A DNA stretch of 64,000 bases from Bradyrhizobium sp. CCBAU 51627 (lineage in GTDB: Bacteria; Pseudomonadota; Alphaproteobacteria; Rhizobiales; Xanthobacteraceae): positions 62,001 to 126,000 of the forward strand of contig NZ_LBJG01000090.1 in assembly GCF_028128765.1 (NCBI RefSeq). Direction: 5' to 3'. The position numbers and the translations under genes were made by a program. The first letter of the stretch is position 1, and every line of letters begins with the position of its first letter. Below the pieces are notes generated by a model. That model did not search any database. It worked only from the letters and a program-made list of their open reading frames with translations, and was not told where the DNA came from. Shown here piece after piece: positions 23,036 through 31,736 of the stretch.

Positions 23036-24541
23036 CTACCCCTCCCCTTCGTCGCTCGCCAGCACGCCCTTCACCGCCCTCGCCCAGCCCGCGAGCTTCC
23101 GTTCGCGCGTGGCCTCGCTCATGTTCGGCTTGAAGCGGTGCTCGAGGCGCCAATTGTCGGCGAATTTCGTTGGCTCCGGATAGACGCCGGCGTTGAGGCC
23201 GGCGAGATAGGCGGCGCCAAGCGCGGTGGTCTCCTGGATCACGGGGCGGTCGACCGGCGCATCGAGCAGATCGGCGAGGCGCTGCATGGTCCAGTCGGAG
23301 GCGGTCATGCCGCCGTCGACGCGGAGCACGACGCTGGCGGTTTCCGAGCTCGGCCAGTCCGCGCGCATCGCGGCCCAGAGATCGAAGGTCTGGTAGCAGA
23401 CGCTTTCCAGCGCGGCATGCGCAAGCTCGGCCGGGCCGGTGTTGCGAGTGAGGCCGAACAGGGCGCCGCGCACGCGGGGATTCCAGTATGGCGCGCCCAT
23501 GCCGACGAAGGCGGGCACGAGATAGACGCTCTGCATGGAATCGGACTGATCCGCCAGCGGTCCGGTTTCGGCGGCGTGCTTGATGATGCCGAGCCCGTCG
23601 CGCAGCCATTGCACCGCTGAGCCTGCCACGAAGATCGAGCCCTCGAGCGCGTAGGTACGCCTTCCCTCGAGCTGGTAGGCCACGGTGGTGAGCAGCTTGT
23701 TCTTTGACACCACCGGCGTGGTCCCGGTGTTGAGCAGCGCGAAACAGCCGGTGCCGTAGGTCGACTTCATCATACCCGGGCGGAAGCAGGCCTGGCCGAT
23801 GGTGGCAGCCTGCTGGTCGCCGGCGATACCGGAGATGGCGATCGGGCCGCCGAACAAATCGGGCGTGCTCTCGCCGAAACGGGCGGAGGAATCCTTCACC
23901 TCTGGCAGCATCGAGCGCGGCACGCCGATGATCTCCAGGAGCTCGTCGTCCCACTGGCCGGTGTGGATGTTGAACAGCAGCGTGCGCGAGGCGTTGGTGG
24001 CGTCGGTGGCGTGCACCTTGCCGCCGGTGAGACGCCACAGCAGGTAGCAATCGACCGTGCCGAACATCAATTCACCGCGCGCCGCACGCGCCCGCGCGCC
24101 GGGGACGTGGTCGAGGATCCAGGCGACCTTGGTGCCGGAGAAATAGGGATCGATGATCAGGCCGGTCTTTTGCGAGATCAGGGGCTCGCGGCCTTCCGCC
24201 TTGAGCTTGGCGCAGATATCGGCGGTGCGCCGGTCCTGCCAGACGATGGCGCGGTGCACGGCCTGTCCCGTGGCACGATCCCACACCACGGTGGTCTCGC
24301 GCTGGTTGGTGATGCCGATCGCGGCAATGTCCTTTGCGGTAAGGCCGGCCTGCTCGATCGCCTCGCGACACACCATCACGGTCGAGGTCCAGATGTCCTC
24401 GGGCTCGTGCTCGACCCAGCCCGAGGCCGGGAAATGCTGCGGGAATTCCTGTTGCGCCTTGGCCGCGATGGAAATGTCGCCGCGAAACACGATCGCGCGC
24501 GAGGAGGTGGTGCCCTGGTCGATGGCGAGGACGAAAGACAT
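23036..24541 (-). CDS. glpK: Glycerol kinase
   Basis: Phosphorylates glycerol to sn-glycerol 3-phosphate with ATP; cytosolic, 501 aa. It belongs to the FGGY family: the N-terminal phosphate loop is AIDQGTTSSRAIVF (about residues 6-19), with GWVEHEPEDIW, the NQRETTVVWD substrate region (about 80-90), and the C-terminal ATP-site motif RVDGGMTASDWTMQ. The GTGCFALLNTG motif is also diagnostic. It is monocistronic; no glpD, glpF or glp regulator is adjacent. The 225 bp between it and the divergent MBOAT gene contain a small CCCTCC / GGAGGG hairpin and no clear operator. Confidence 0.96.
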   Translation of the reverse strand: MSFVLAIDQGTTSSRAIVFRGDISIAAKAQQEFPQHFPASGWVEHEPEDIWTSTVMVCREAIEQAGLTAKDIAAIGITNQRETTVVWDRATGQAVHRAIVWQDRRTADICAKLKAEGREPLISQKTGLIIDPYFSGTKVAWILDHVPGARARAARGELMFGTVDCYLLWRLTGGKVHATDATNASRTLLFNIHTGQWDDELLEIIGVPRSMLPEVKDSSARFGESTPDLFGGPIAISGIAGDQQAATIGQACFRPGMMKSTYGTGCFALLNTGTTPVVSKNKLLTTVAYQLEGRRTYALEGSIFVAGSAVQWLRDGLGIIKHAAETGPLADQSDSMQSVYLVPAFVGMGAPYWNPRVRGALFGLTRNTGPAELAHAALESVCYQTFDLWAAMRADWPSSETASVVLRVDGGMTASDWTMQRLADLLDAPVDRPVIQETTALGAAYLAGLNAGVYPEPTKFADNWRLEHRFKPNMSEATRERKLAGWARAVKGVLASDEGEG

Positions 24542-24766
24542 GGAAGCTTACCTTGGCGTTTCCCGAGGGTCATTGTGTCGCGGCCAAAGAAACGGATTGT
24601 CGGCAAGAGGTCAAGGCGGCTCTTCTTTCACCCTCCCCTGGAGGGGGCGCCAAAAGAAGCCCCGCAGGACACCGTTTGCAATGGCAATGTTTTCGGCGGC
24701 TCCTCGCCGAGACTAGGACGGCAGGTGCTAAGATGCTACATGCCGGACCGGGCGATCCGGGGCGGC

Positions 24767-26125
24767 ATGACCTTTACTTCTCTTCAGTTCGGCATCTTCG
24801 TTGCGGTCGTGTTCGGCGTCTATTATCTGGCGCCGTTGCGCCGCTTCCAGGTCCAGCTGCTGGTGCTCGCGAGCCTGGTGTTCTATGGCTCCGGCCAGCC
24901 GGCGCTGCTGCCGCTGCTGCTGCTCGCCGTGCTCGGAACCTATCTCTGCCTGGTGCTGGCGTTCGATAATCGCGCCGTGTGGATGCCTGTCGGCATCGTC
25001 TTCAATCTCGGCCTGCTGGCGTTCTTCAAGTACAAGCTGCTGTTCGTCGATCCGGCCGCGGTTCACCCGACCGGCGTCGCACCGCTGGATGTGCTGCTGC
25101 GACTGCCACTGCCGATCGGCATCTCATTTTTCGTGTTCCACAACATCAGCCTGCTGGTCGATCTGACGCGCGAGAAGCGGCCGCCTCACTTGCGCGACGT
25201 TTTCCTCTACATCATTTTCTTTCCGCAGTTGGTGTCCGGACCGATCACCCGTGCGGGTCAGTTCATGCCGCAGATCGCGCCCAAGCGGCTCGTCGACGTC
25301 GATGTCGTCGAGGCCGCCAAATGGATCCTGACCGGTTTTTTCTTCAAGCTCTACGTCGCGAACAATCTCAACGAGATGACGTCCTATATGGACTATCCAC
25401 TTTACGAGACCGTGGCGACGCCGGACCGCTGGCTGCTCGTGTTCCTGTACAGCTACCAGATCTACGCCGACTTCTTCGGCTATTCCGCGATCGCGCTCGG
25501 CCTCGGCCTCTTGTTCGGCTATCGCCTGCCCGTCAACTTCAACCTGCCCTACATCTCGGTTTCCTTCTCCGAATTCTGGACGCGCTGGCACATCTCGCTG
25601 TCCACCTGGCTCAGGACCTATCTCTACATCCCGCTCGGCGGCAACAGGAAGGGGCCGGTGCGAACCTGCCTCAACCTGATGATCGTGATGACGCTCGGCG
25701 GGCTCTGGCACGGCGCGAGCCTGAGCTACGCATTGTGGGGCATGCTGCACGGGCTGCTGCTCGTTATCGAGCGCCCGTTCCTGACCTTGCTCGGCGAGGC
25801 CGGGCCCGTGCTGCGCGTCCTCCGCATGAGCGTGGTGTTCTTCTGCGTGACGATGCTCTGGATCTTCTTCAAGCTGCCGAACTTCGATCACGCGGTCGGA
25901 TATCTTTCGGGCATGTTCTCGCCGACGGACAATCCAAATCCGACAAAATTGTATCGTAACATGGCGCTGCTCTACGCCCTGCCCGTCCTCATCCAGCATC
26001 TCGGCATTGGCGCGCTTCTCGATGGCAGATTGCGGCGATGGGAGCCGTATCTCTACGGTACGCTCGCGGCGATGGCCTGGCTCGAAGCTGGTCCCGACGC
26101 CGCCTTCATCTATTTCCAGTTCTGA
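24767..26125 (+). CDS. MBOAT family membrane O-acyltransferase (AlgI/DltB-like)
   Basis: Polytopic inner-membrane acyltransferase that moves acyl groups across the membrane, usually acetyl groups destined for an extracytoplasmic polysaccharide. From ATG 24767 it is 452 aa; the frame is open far upstream, but only as a shadow of glpK. Features: multiple hydrophobic helices, SFSEFWTRWHISLSTWL with LYIPLGGNRKG (about residues 263-290), and the catalytic histidine in LGGLWHGASLSYALWG (His about 311). It is followed after 2 bp by an SGNH-like protein. That pairing is typical of systems where the MBOAT protein supplies acetyl groups to a periplasmic transferase. The polymer is unknown. Confidence 0.9.
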   Translation: MTFTSLQFGIFVAVVFGVYYLAPLRRFQVQLLVLASLVFYGSGQPALLPLLLLAVLGTYLCLVLAFDNRAVWMPVGIVFNLGLLAFFKYKLLFVDPAAVHPTGVAPLDVLLRLPLPIGISFFVFHNISLLVDLTREKRPPHLRDVFLYIIFFPQLVSGPITRAGQFMPQIAPKRLVDVDVVEAAKWILTGFFFKLYVANNLNEMTSYMDYPLYETVATPDRWLLVFLYSYQIYADFFGYSAIALGLGLLFGYRLPVNFNLPYISVSFSEFWTRWHISLSTWLRTYLYIPLGGNRKGPVRTCLNLMIVMTLGGLWHGASLSYALWGMLHGLLLVIERPFLTLLGEAGPVLRVLRMSVVFFCVTMLWIFFKLPNFDHAVGYLSGMFSPTDNPNPTKLYRNMALLYALPVLIQHLGIGALLDGRLRRWEPYLYGTLAAMAWLEAGPDAAFIYFQF

Positions 26126-26127
26126 CC

Positions 26128-27009
26128 ATGCGTACAGCATCCGGGATTCCATGGCTGATCAAATGCGCGGGCGCCACTGCTGCGCTGCTGCTGGCCTGCG
26201 CTCTTGCCACCGCGCGGTTCGGCTCGGCACTCCAGCAGCCGACCGTCAGCACCCGCGACGGCACCATCGTCACCCTCAACCGCTATCTCAGCGAGCCCGT
26301 GCCTGACCTCGTGCTGGTCGGCAGCTCGGTCGCCTGGCGCCTCAAGGAGGACTATTTCTCGCGGCCCCGTGTCCGCAATCTCGCTCTCGCCGGCGGCTCC
26401 CCGGTGACCAGCCTGGAGATCGTGGCGAAGCAGAAAAGCCTGCCGAAAACCGTTCTGATCGAGACCAATGTTCTCACCCGCCTGCCCGACGACGCACTGA
26501 TCGAGAAATTCTCGGGCGGTACGCGCACGGAGGCGCTGCTCCTGCGCCCGGTGCGTACGGTCGTTGCCGCCTACGAGACCTGGAATCATACACCGCCAAA
26601 TCCCGTAGAGGCGCGCGCCGGGCGGGATCGCCTGCTCAGCGAGCCGCCCAGCACATTCGACAACAAGGTCTATCTGGACCGTGCCGTGCAACAGATGAAT
26701 GACGAGGACCCCACCGTTGCAGCGCAGGTGAACGTGGCGCGGATCAAGGAGCTGATCGACGACATTGAGCGGCGGGGATCACGCGCCTTCCTGCTCGAGA
26801 TTCCATTTGCACCAGAGATCGAGGACTCCCGCATGGTCAGGACGAGCAAGGCGATCGTCCACGCGGCCTTCCCGGATCGGGGACGTTGGCTGCCGATCGA
26901 TCCGCCGCGGGGCGAGCTGCGCTGGGCCGATGGCGTGCATCTCGACGAGCGCTCGGCCCTGCTCGTCGTGCGCGCCATCGAAAGCGCCCTGGCCGAGCGC
27001 GGCCGGTAG
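26128..27009 (+). CDS. SGNH hydrolase/acyltransferase-like exported protein
   Basis: Predicted periplasmic partner of the MBOAT protein, 293 aa from ATG 26128. The N-terminus has one hydrophobic segment (AALLLACALATARF), a signal anchor or signal peptide. The SGNH-type block I is VLVGSSVAWRL (serine about residue 66), and a C-terminal ADGVHLDERS matches the catalytic DxxH motif (about 271-274). This resembles the AlgJ/AlgX and PatB type of O-acetyltransferase, though overall similarity cannot be measured here. The 2-bp spacing indicates one operon with the MBOAT gene. Function is inferred from the motif and the neighbour. Confidence 0.7.
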   Translation: MRTASGIPWLIKCAGATAALLLACALATARFGSALQQPTVSTRDGTIVTLNRYLSEPVPDLVLVGSSVAWRLKEDYFSRPRVRNLALAGGSPVTSLEIVAKQKSLPKTVLIETNVLTRLPDDALIEKFSGGTRTEALLLRPVRTVVAAYETWNHTPPNPVEARAGRDRLLSEPPSTFDNKVYLDRAVQQMNDEDPTVAAQVNVARIKELIDDIERRGSRAFLLEIPFAPEIEDSRMVRTSKAIVHAAFPDRGRWLPIDPPRGELRWADGVHLDERSALLVVRAIESALAERGR

Positions 27010-27010
27010 A

Positions 27011-27110
27011 GCATGATCCGGAAAAGTGCGAAGCGGTTTTCCGAAAGGATTATGCTTAAACAATAAACCTGAAGCGCGATGACGATTCATCCCAATCGTA
27101 TCGCGCTTTA
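27011..27110. repeat. Dispersed intergenic repeat, 'gatccggaaaa' family, copy 2
   Basis: Begins GCATGATCCGGAAAAGTGCG and includes AAGCGGTTTTCCG, AAACAATAAACC and CGCGATGACGATTCATCCC. It shares its block order with 22049-22162. It fills the convergent spacer between the SGNH-like gene and the short-chain dehydrogenase gene. Confidence 0.65.
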
Positions 27111-27114
27111 GCAG

Positions 27115-27888
27115 CTACACCGCGGCCGTCGTCACGCCGCCGTCGATGACGATGGTCTGGCCAGTCATGAAGCTCGAGGCATCGGAGGCAAGGTAGGCCA
27201 CGGCCCCCGCGATCTCGTCGGGCTCGCCGATGCGGCGTAGCGGGGTGGTGGCGGTGCGGCGCTTCAGCAAGGCTTCGTCTTCCCACAGCGCGCGGGCGAA
27301 ATCGGTCTTGACGAGGCCCGGCGCAATGCAGTTGACGCGGACGCCCTTCGGGCCCCATTCGCCGGCGAGCGAGCGGCACAGCGCGAAATCGGCGGCCTTG
27401 GAGATACCATAGGCGCCGATCACCGTGGAGCCGCGCAGGCCTCCGATCGAGGAAATGATGACGACGGAGCCGCCTCCGCGTTCGGCCATCTGCGGGATCG
27501 CGAGCGCGGAGAGCCAGATGTTGCTCTTCACGTTCGAGCCCATGATCTTGTCGAAGGCTTCGTCCGAAATGTCGAGCAGCGGGCCGTAATACGGATTGAC
27601 CGCGGCGTTGCAGACCAGGATATCGATCTTGCCGTAGTGCTTCGTGGCGCCCGAGATCAGCGCCTCGACCTCGTTCTTGCGGGCGATATTGCAGGGAATG
27701 ACGATAGCATCGCCGCCTGAGGCATTGATGCCGTCGGCGACCTCCTTGCAGGCATCGGTCTTGCGCGAGGAGACCACGACCTTGGCGCCGAGCCTGGCGA
27801 GCAATTCAGCCGAGGAGCGGCCGATGCCGCGGCTGGAGCCGGTGACCACGGCGACCTTGCCGGCGAGATCGAACGGGGTGTTTTTCAT
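27115..27888 (-). CDS. SDR family oxidoreductase, last gene of the pim-like operon
   Basis: NAD(P)-dependent short-chain dehydrogenase, 257 aa from the ATG at 27888, with GAGG upstream; an in-frame extension to 27924 runs into a repeat. Motifs: TGSSRGIGRS (about residues 15-24), CNAAVNPYYG (the NNAG equivalent), ISSIGG with the catalytic serine, and YGISKAA with the YxxxK pair (about 155-159). The sequence MTGQTIVIDGG near the end is classical. In the pim context it may act on a hydroxyacyl or ketoacyl intermediate. Its place at the end of the operon matches the position of pimE in Rhodopseudomonas palustris, but that name is not assigned here. Confidence 0.88.
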   Translation of the reverse strand: MKNTPFDLAGKVAVVTGSSRGIGRSSAELLARLGAKVVVSSRKTDACKEVADGINASGGDAIVIPCNIARKNEVEALISGATKHYGKIDILVCNAAVNPYYGPLLDISDEAFDKIMGSNVKSNIWLSALAIPQMAERGGGSVVIISSIGGLRGSTVIGAYGISKAADFALCRSLAGEWGPKGVRVNCIAPGLVKTDFARALWEDEALLKRRTATTPLRRIGEPDEIAGAVAYLASDASSFMTGQTIVIDGGVTTAAV

Positions 27889-27918
27889 GGGTGTTGCCCT
27901 CGCTGCTTCAACGGCCTC

Positions 27919-28006
27919 CGTCATTGCGAGGAGCCCTTGCGACGAAGCAATCCAGAGATGTCGCCGTGGAGACAGACTGGATTGCTTCGCTTCGCTCGCA
28001 ATGACG
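27919..28006. repeat. Palindromic repeat inside the pim-like operon
   Basis: Two nested pairs of perfect inverted arms: CGTCATTGCGAG (27919-27930) with CTCGCAATGACG (27995-28006), and GAAGCAATCCAG with CTGGATTGCTTC inside. It lies between two co-directional genes, so it would be transcribed as a long hairpin and may tune expression of the last gene. Confidence 0.75.
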
Positions 28007-28016
28007 AAGGAGAGAC

Positions 28017-29159
28017 CTAGACCAGCCCGCCCGAATCCGCGACGCGGCGCTGGTGGTAGTCGGTATCGCCAAAGGTGTTCTCGATCATGGTGAGGCGCTT
28101 GAAGTAGTGGCCGATTCTCGCCTCCATGGTCATGCCGATGCCGCCGTGGAGCTGGATCGACTGCTGGCCGACGAATTTGGCGGACTTGCCGATCTGCACC
28201 TTGGCCGCGGCGATCGCGTTGGCGCGCTCCTTGGCATCCTCGAAATCGTTCGCCATGGTCGCGAACATCGACATCGAGCGCGCCTGCTCGGCCGCGACGA
28301 ACATGTCGGAGGCGCGGTGCTGCAGCGACTGGAACGAGCCGATCGCGACGCCGAACTGTTTTCGCGTCTTGATGTACTCGACCGTGGTCTTGAGCGACTC
28401 GTCCATCAGGCCGACGGCCTCGGCGCAGAGCGCGACGCGGGCTTCGTCCACCACGCGCTCGATCAGCGCGAGGCTATCCTCGGGATTGCCGATCGCAGCA
28501 TCCGCGCCGACCTCGACACCGGTGAAGGTGATGTCGGCGGCGTGCAAGCCGTCCTGGGTTGGGTAGGACTTCCTGGTAACGCCCTTGGCGTTCGCAGGGA
28601 CCAGGAACACGCCGATTCCGGTCGTGTCGCGACGGTTGCCCTTGGTGCGCGCGGTGACGATGAGCGTGTCGGCGTTCTCGCCATTGAGCACGACGAATTT
28701 TTCGCCGTCGATCACCCAACCGTCGTCCTTCTTCTTCGCCGTCGTGGTGACGTCGAACAGATCATAGCGCGAGTTCTTCTCGAGCTGGGCGAAGGCGAGC
28801 GTCTTGCTGCCGTCGATGATCCCGGGCACATGCGCGGCCTTCTGGGCGTCGGTGCCGGCATGGCGCAGGAAGCCGCCGCCGATCACCACGGTCGCCAGAT
28901 AGGGCTCGAGCACCAGCGCCTTGCCGAGCGCTTCCATCACGATCATGGTCTCGACGCCGCCACCGCCGAAGCCGCCATCAGCCTCGCTGAAGGGCAGGCC
29001 GAGCAGGCCCTGCTCGGCGAGCTTGAGCCAGACCGTCTTGCTCCAGCCGCCCTTCTCCGCCATGTACTTCTTGCGGCTCTCGAAGTCGTAGGAATCGGTC
29101 AGCAGGCCGTCGATGCTTTCCTTGAGAAGCCGCTGCTCCTCGTTCAGATCAAAATCCAT
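28017..29159 (-). CDS. pimD: Acyl-CoA dehydrogenase, smaller subunit (PimD-like)
   Basis: FAD-dependent acyl-CoA dehydrogenase fold, 380 aa from the ATG at 29159 (GGAG 6 nt upstream). It begins DFDLNEEQRLLKESIDGLL, has GLPFSEADGGFGGGGVE in the N-terminal helical domain and KQFGVAIGSFQSLQHRASDM in the C-terminal domain. The C-terminus reads IENTFGDTDYHQ, without the usual Y-E-G-T catalytic motif, which suits the non-catalytic partner in a heteromeric dehydrogenase. Gene order with the larger dehydrogenase matches pimC-pimD of Rhodopseudomonas palustris. Expected role: alpha-beta oxidation of dicarboxylyl- or acyl-CoA. Confidence 0.85.
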   Translation of the reverse strand: MDFDLNEEQRLLKESIDGLLTDSYDFESRKKYMAEKGGWSKTVWLKLAEQGLLGLPFSEADGGFGGGGVETMIVMEALGKALVLEPYLATVVIGGGFLRHAGTDAQKAAHVPGIIDGSKTLAFAQLEKNSRYDLFDVTTTAKKKDDGWVIDGEKFVVLNGENADTLIVTARTKGNRRDTTGIGVFLVPANAKGVTRKSYPTQDGLHAADITFTGVEVGADAAIGNPEDSLALIERVVDEARVALCAEAVGLMDESLKTTVEYIKTRKQFGVAIGSFQSLQHRASDMFVAAEQARSMSMFATMANDFEDAKERANAIAAAKVQIGKSAKFVGQQSIQLHGGIGMTMEARIGHYFKRLTMIENTFGDTDYHQRRVADSGGLV

Positions 29160-29207
29160 GTTTCTCTCCAAATCGGCGGGAATTGCCCTGCCGTCGCCTC
29201 ATCCTCA

Positions 29208-29335
29208 GTCGTCATCCCCGCCTTGTGCGCAATTGCTCGCTGGGGCGGGGATCCAGTAAACGCAGCCACCTGCCGCACTCACGACCGCCGCGGCGTACCG
29301 GGTCCCCCGCTTTCGCGGAGGACGACAGCGTCATT
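29208..29335. repeat. Palindromic repeats between the two dehydrogenase genes
   Basis: The first hairpin has arms ATCCCCGCC (29214-29222) and GGCGGGGAT (29244-29252). A second, less perfect hairpin (TCCCCCGC / GCGGAGGA) lies near 29303-29323. They fill the spacer between two co-directional genes that would otherwise be close-packed. Confidence 0.55.
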
Positions 29336-29341
29336 GTTGAC

Positions 29342-30532
29342 TCACAGCCCCAGCACCGCCTTGGCGATGATGTTGCGCTGGATCTCGTTGGAGCCGCCGT
29401 AGATCGAGACCTTGCGATTGTTGAAGTAGCTCGGCGCGATCTGGGCGGTCCAATCCATGGCTTCGTTCGAGCCGTCGTCGCCATGCACATCGTACGGCGC
29501 GGCGAACGGGCCGATCACTTCCATCAGGAGCTCGGTGGTGGTCTGCTGGATCTCGGAGCCCTTGATCTTCAGCACCGAGGAGGCCGGATTGGGCTTGCCC
29601 TTGCCGTGCTTGCCTTCGTCGGCGACGACGCGCAGCTGGGTCAGCTCGAGCGCCTTCAGCTCGATCTCGCAGGCCGCCAGCTTCTCGCGGAACGCCGAGT
29701 CCTGGATGATCGGCTTGCCTGATGATTCGACCTTGCCGGCGAGATCGCGGATGCGGCGCAGCCGCTCCTTGGAGACGCCGACCCGCGCGATGCCGGTGCG
29801 TTCGTTGCCGAGCAGGAATTTGGCGTAGTCCCAGCCCTTGTTCTCCTCGCCGATCAGGTTCTCGACAGGGACTTCGACGTCGTCGAAGAACACCTCGTTG
29901 ACCTCATGGCCGCCGTCGATGGTCTGGATCGGCCGCACGGTGACACCCTTCGACTTCATCGAGAACACGATGAAGGAGATGCCCATCTGCTTCTTGGCGC
30001 TGGCATCGGTGCGGCAGAGGCAGAAGATCATGTCGGCGTGCTGGGCCAGCGTCGTCCAGGTCTTCTGGCCGTTGATGATCCACTTGTCGCCACGGCGCTC
30101 GGCCTTGGTCTTCAGCGAGGCGAGGTCGGAGCCGGAGCCCGGCTCGGAGAAGCCCTGGCACCACCAGTCGTCGACATTGGCAATGCGCGGCAGGTACTTC
30201 TTCTTCTGCTCCTCGTTGCCGAAGGTGTAGATGACCGGACCGACCATGCTGACGCCGAAGGCGAGCGGCTGCGGCGCCGGATAGGACTGCAACTCCTCAT
30301 TGAAGATGTAGTGCTGCACGCTGGTCCAACCGGTGCCGCCATACTGCTTGGGCCAGTGGCTCACGCCCCAGCCCTTCTTGTTGAGGATGCGCCACCACGT
30401 CACCATCTCGTCCTTGGTGAGGTGACGTCCCTCGACCAGCTTGCGCCGCGTATCCGGCGGCACGTTGTCGCGGAAGAATGCCCGCACTTCCTCGCGAAAC
30501 GCCTGCTCTTCCTTCGTGAATGCGAGATCCAT
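29342..30532 (-). CDS. pimC: Acyl-CoA dehydrogenase, larger subunit (PimC-like)
   Basis: FAD-dependent acyl-CoA dehydrogenase, 396 aa, cytosolic. It starts at an ATG with AGGAGGAT just upstream. The flavin and substrate motif WWCQGFSEPGSGSDLAS lies near residues 122-138, with KWIINGQKTWTT after it, then NERTGIARVGVSKERL, and a C-terminal IYGGSNEIQRNI block. The position of the mammalian catalytic Glu (YEGT) reads YGGS, so the base must lie elsewhere, as in several two-subunit bacterial dehydrogenases. It catalyses the first oxidation of beta-oxidation, probably as a heteromer with the next gene product. Confidence 0.87.
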   Translation of the reverse strand: MDLAFTKEEQAFREEVRAFFRDNVPPDTRRKLVEGRHLTKDEMVTWWRILNKKGWGVSHWPKQYGGTGWTSVQHYIFNEELQSYPAPQPLAFGVSMVGPVIYTFGNEEQKKKYLPRIANVDDWWCQGFSEPGSGSDLASLKTKAERRGDKWIINGQKTWTTLAQHADMIFCLCRTDASAKKQMGISFIVFSMKSKGVTVRPIQTIDGGHEVNEVFFDDVEVPVENLIGEENKGWDYAKFLLGNERTGIARVGVSKERLRRIRDLAGKVESSGKPIIQDSAFREKLAACEIELKALELTQLRVVADEGKHGKGKPNPASSVLKIKGSEIQQTTTELLMEVIGPFAAPYDVHGDDGSNEAMDWTAQIAPSYFNNRKVSIYGGSNEIQRNIIAKAVLGL

Positions 30533-30548
30533 CGGATCCTCCTGTGAA

Positions 30549-31736
30549 TTACTGCAACACTTCGAACAAGCCGGCCGCGCCCATGCCGCCGCCGACGCAC
30601 ATGGTGACGACCGCGTACTTGGCCTTGCGGCGACGCCCCTCGATCAGGGCGTGACCCGTCAGGCGCGCGCCCGACATGCCGTAGGGATGGCCGACCGCAA
30701 TCGCGCCGCCATCGACATTGATCTTCTCGGGGTCGATGCCGAGCTTGTCGCGGCAATACAGCACCTGCACCGCGAAGGCTTCGTTGAGCTCCCACAGGCC
30801 GATGTCGTCGACCGTGAGGCCATGGCGCTTCAAGAGGCGCGGTACGGCGAACACCGGCCCGATGCCCATCTCGTCCGGCTCGCAGCCGGCGGAAACGAAG
30901 CCGCGGAAGATGCCGAGCGGCTTGAGGCCGCGCTTCGCCGCCTCCTTGTCGCTCATGATGACGGTCGCGCTGGCGCCGTCGGAGAGCTGGCTGGCATTGC
31001 CGGCGGTGACGGTGAAGCCTTCGCCGCGCACGGGCTTGAGGCCGGCAAGGCCCTCCGCCGTGGTCTCGGGGCGCGGACCTTCGTCCTGCGATAGCGTGAC
31101 TTCCTTCATCGAGACGGCGCCGGTTGCCTTGTCGGTGACCGCCATCTGCGTCGTGATCGGGGCAATCTCGTCCTTGAACTTGCCGCCCTGCTGCGCGGCG
31201 GCAGTGCGGCGCTGGCTTTCCAGCGAATATTCGTCCTGGCGTTCGCGCGAGATGCCGTAGCGTTTGGCGACGACTTCCGCGGTGTCGATCATGGGCATGT
31301 AGACCTCGCCCTTGATCTTGAGCAGCGCCGGGTCCTGGGCGTGGAAGCCGTTCATCTTGTCATTCTGCACGAGGCTGATCGACTCGCCGCCGCCGCCGAC
31401 CGCGATCTCGACGCCATCGAAGATCACGGAGCGCGCGGCAAGTGCGATCGCCTGCAGGCCCGAGGCGCATTGGCGGTCGATGGTGGTGCCGGCGACGGTG
31501 ACCGGCAGGCCGGCGCGGAGCAGAGCCTTGCGCGCGATGTTGCCGCCGGTGGCGCCCTGCTGGAGCGCGGCGCCCATCACGACGTCCTCGATCTCCTTCG
31601 GATCGACCTTGGCGCGCGCGACGGCTTCGCCGATGGCGTGGCCCAGCAGCGTAGCGCCCTCGGTGGCGTTGAGCATGCCGCGATAGGCTTTGCCGATCGG
31701 GGTACGGGCGGTGGAAACGATAACGGCGTCGGTCAA
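30549..31736 (-). CDS. pimB: Acetyl-CoA acyltransferase (thiolase, PimB-like)
   Basis: Cleaves 3-ketoacyl-CoA with CoA to release acetyl-CoA, 395 aa. The nucleophile is in DRQCASGLQA (Cys about 89), and the C-terminal pair is GGAIAVGHPYGMSGAR (His about 349) and CVGGGMGAAG (Cys about 380), all complete. The start is a TTG that overlaps the ligase stop (TTGA). It is supported by a perfect AGGAGGT at 31742-31748, 5 nt upstream and inside the ligase coding sequence, so coupling with the ligase is likely. It belongs to the pim-like operon. Confidence 0.92.
   Translation of the reverse strand: MTDAVIVSTARTPIGKAYRGMLNATEGATLLGHAIGEAVARAKVDPKEIEDVVMGAALQQGATGGNIARKALLRAGLPVTVAGTTIDRQCASGLQAIALAARSVIFDGVEIAVGGGGESISLVQNDKMNGFHAQDPALLKIKGEVYMPMIDTAEVVAKRYGISRERQDEYSLESQRRTAAAQQGGKFKDEIAPITTQMAVTDKATGAVSMKEVTLSQDEGPRPETTAEGLAGLKPVRGEGFTVTAGNASQLSDGASATVIMSDKEAAKRGLKPLGIFRGFVSAGCEPDEMGIGPVFAVPRLLKRHGLTVDDIGLWELNEAFAVQVLYCRDKLGIDPEKINVDGGAIAVGHPYGMSGARLTGHALIEGRRRKAKYAVVTMCVGGGMGAAGLFEVLQ

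Noticed and set aside
23963..24766. N-terminal extension of the MBOAT protein by 268 residues
   Set aside because: The extension is antisense to glpK and has no hydrophobic or family sequence; the MBOAT fold starts at ATG 24767.
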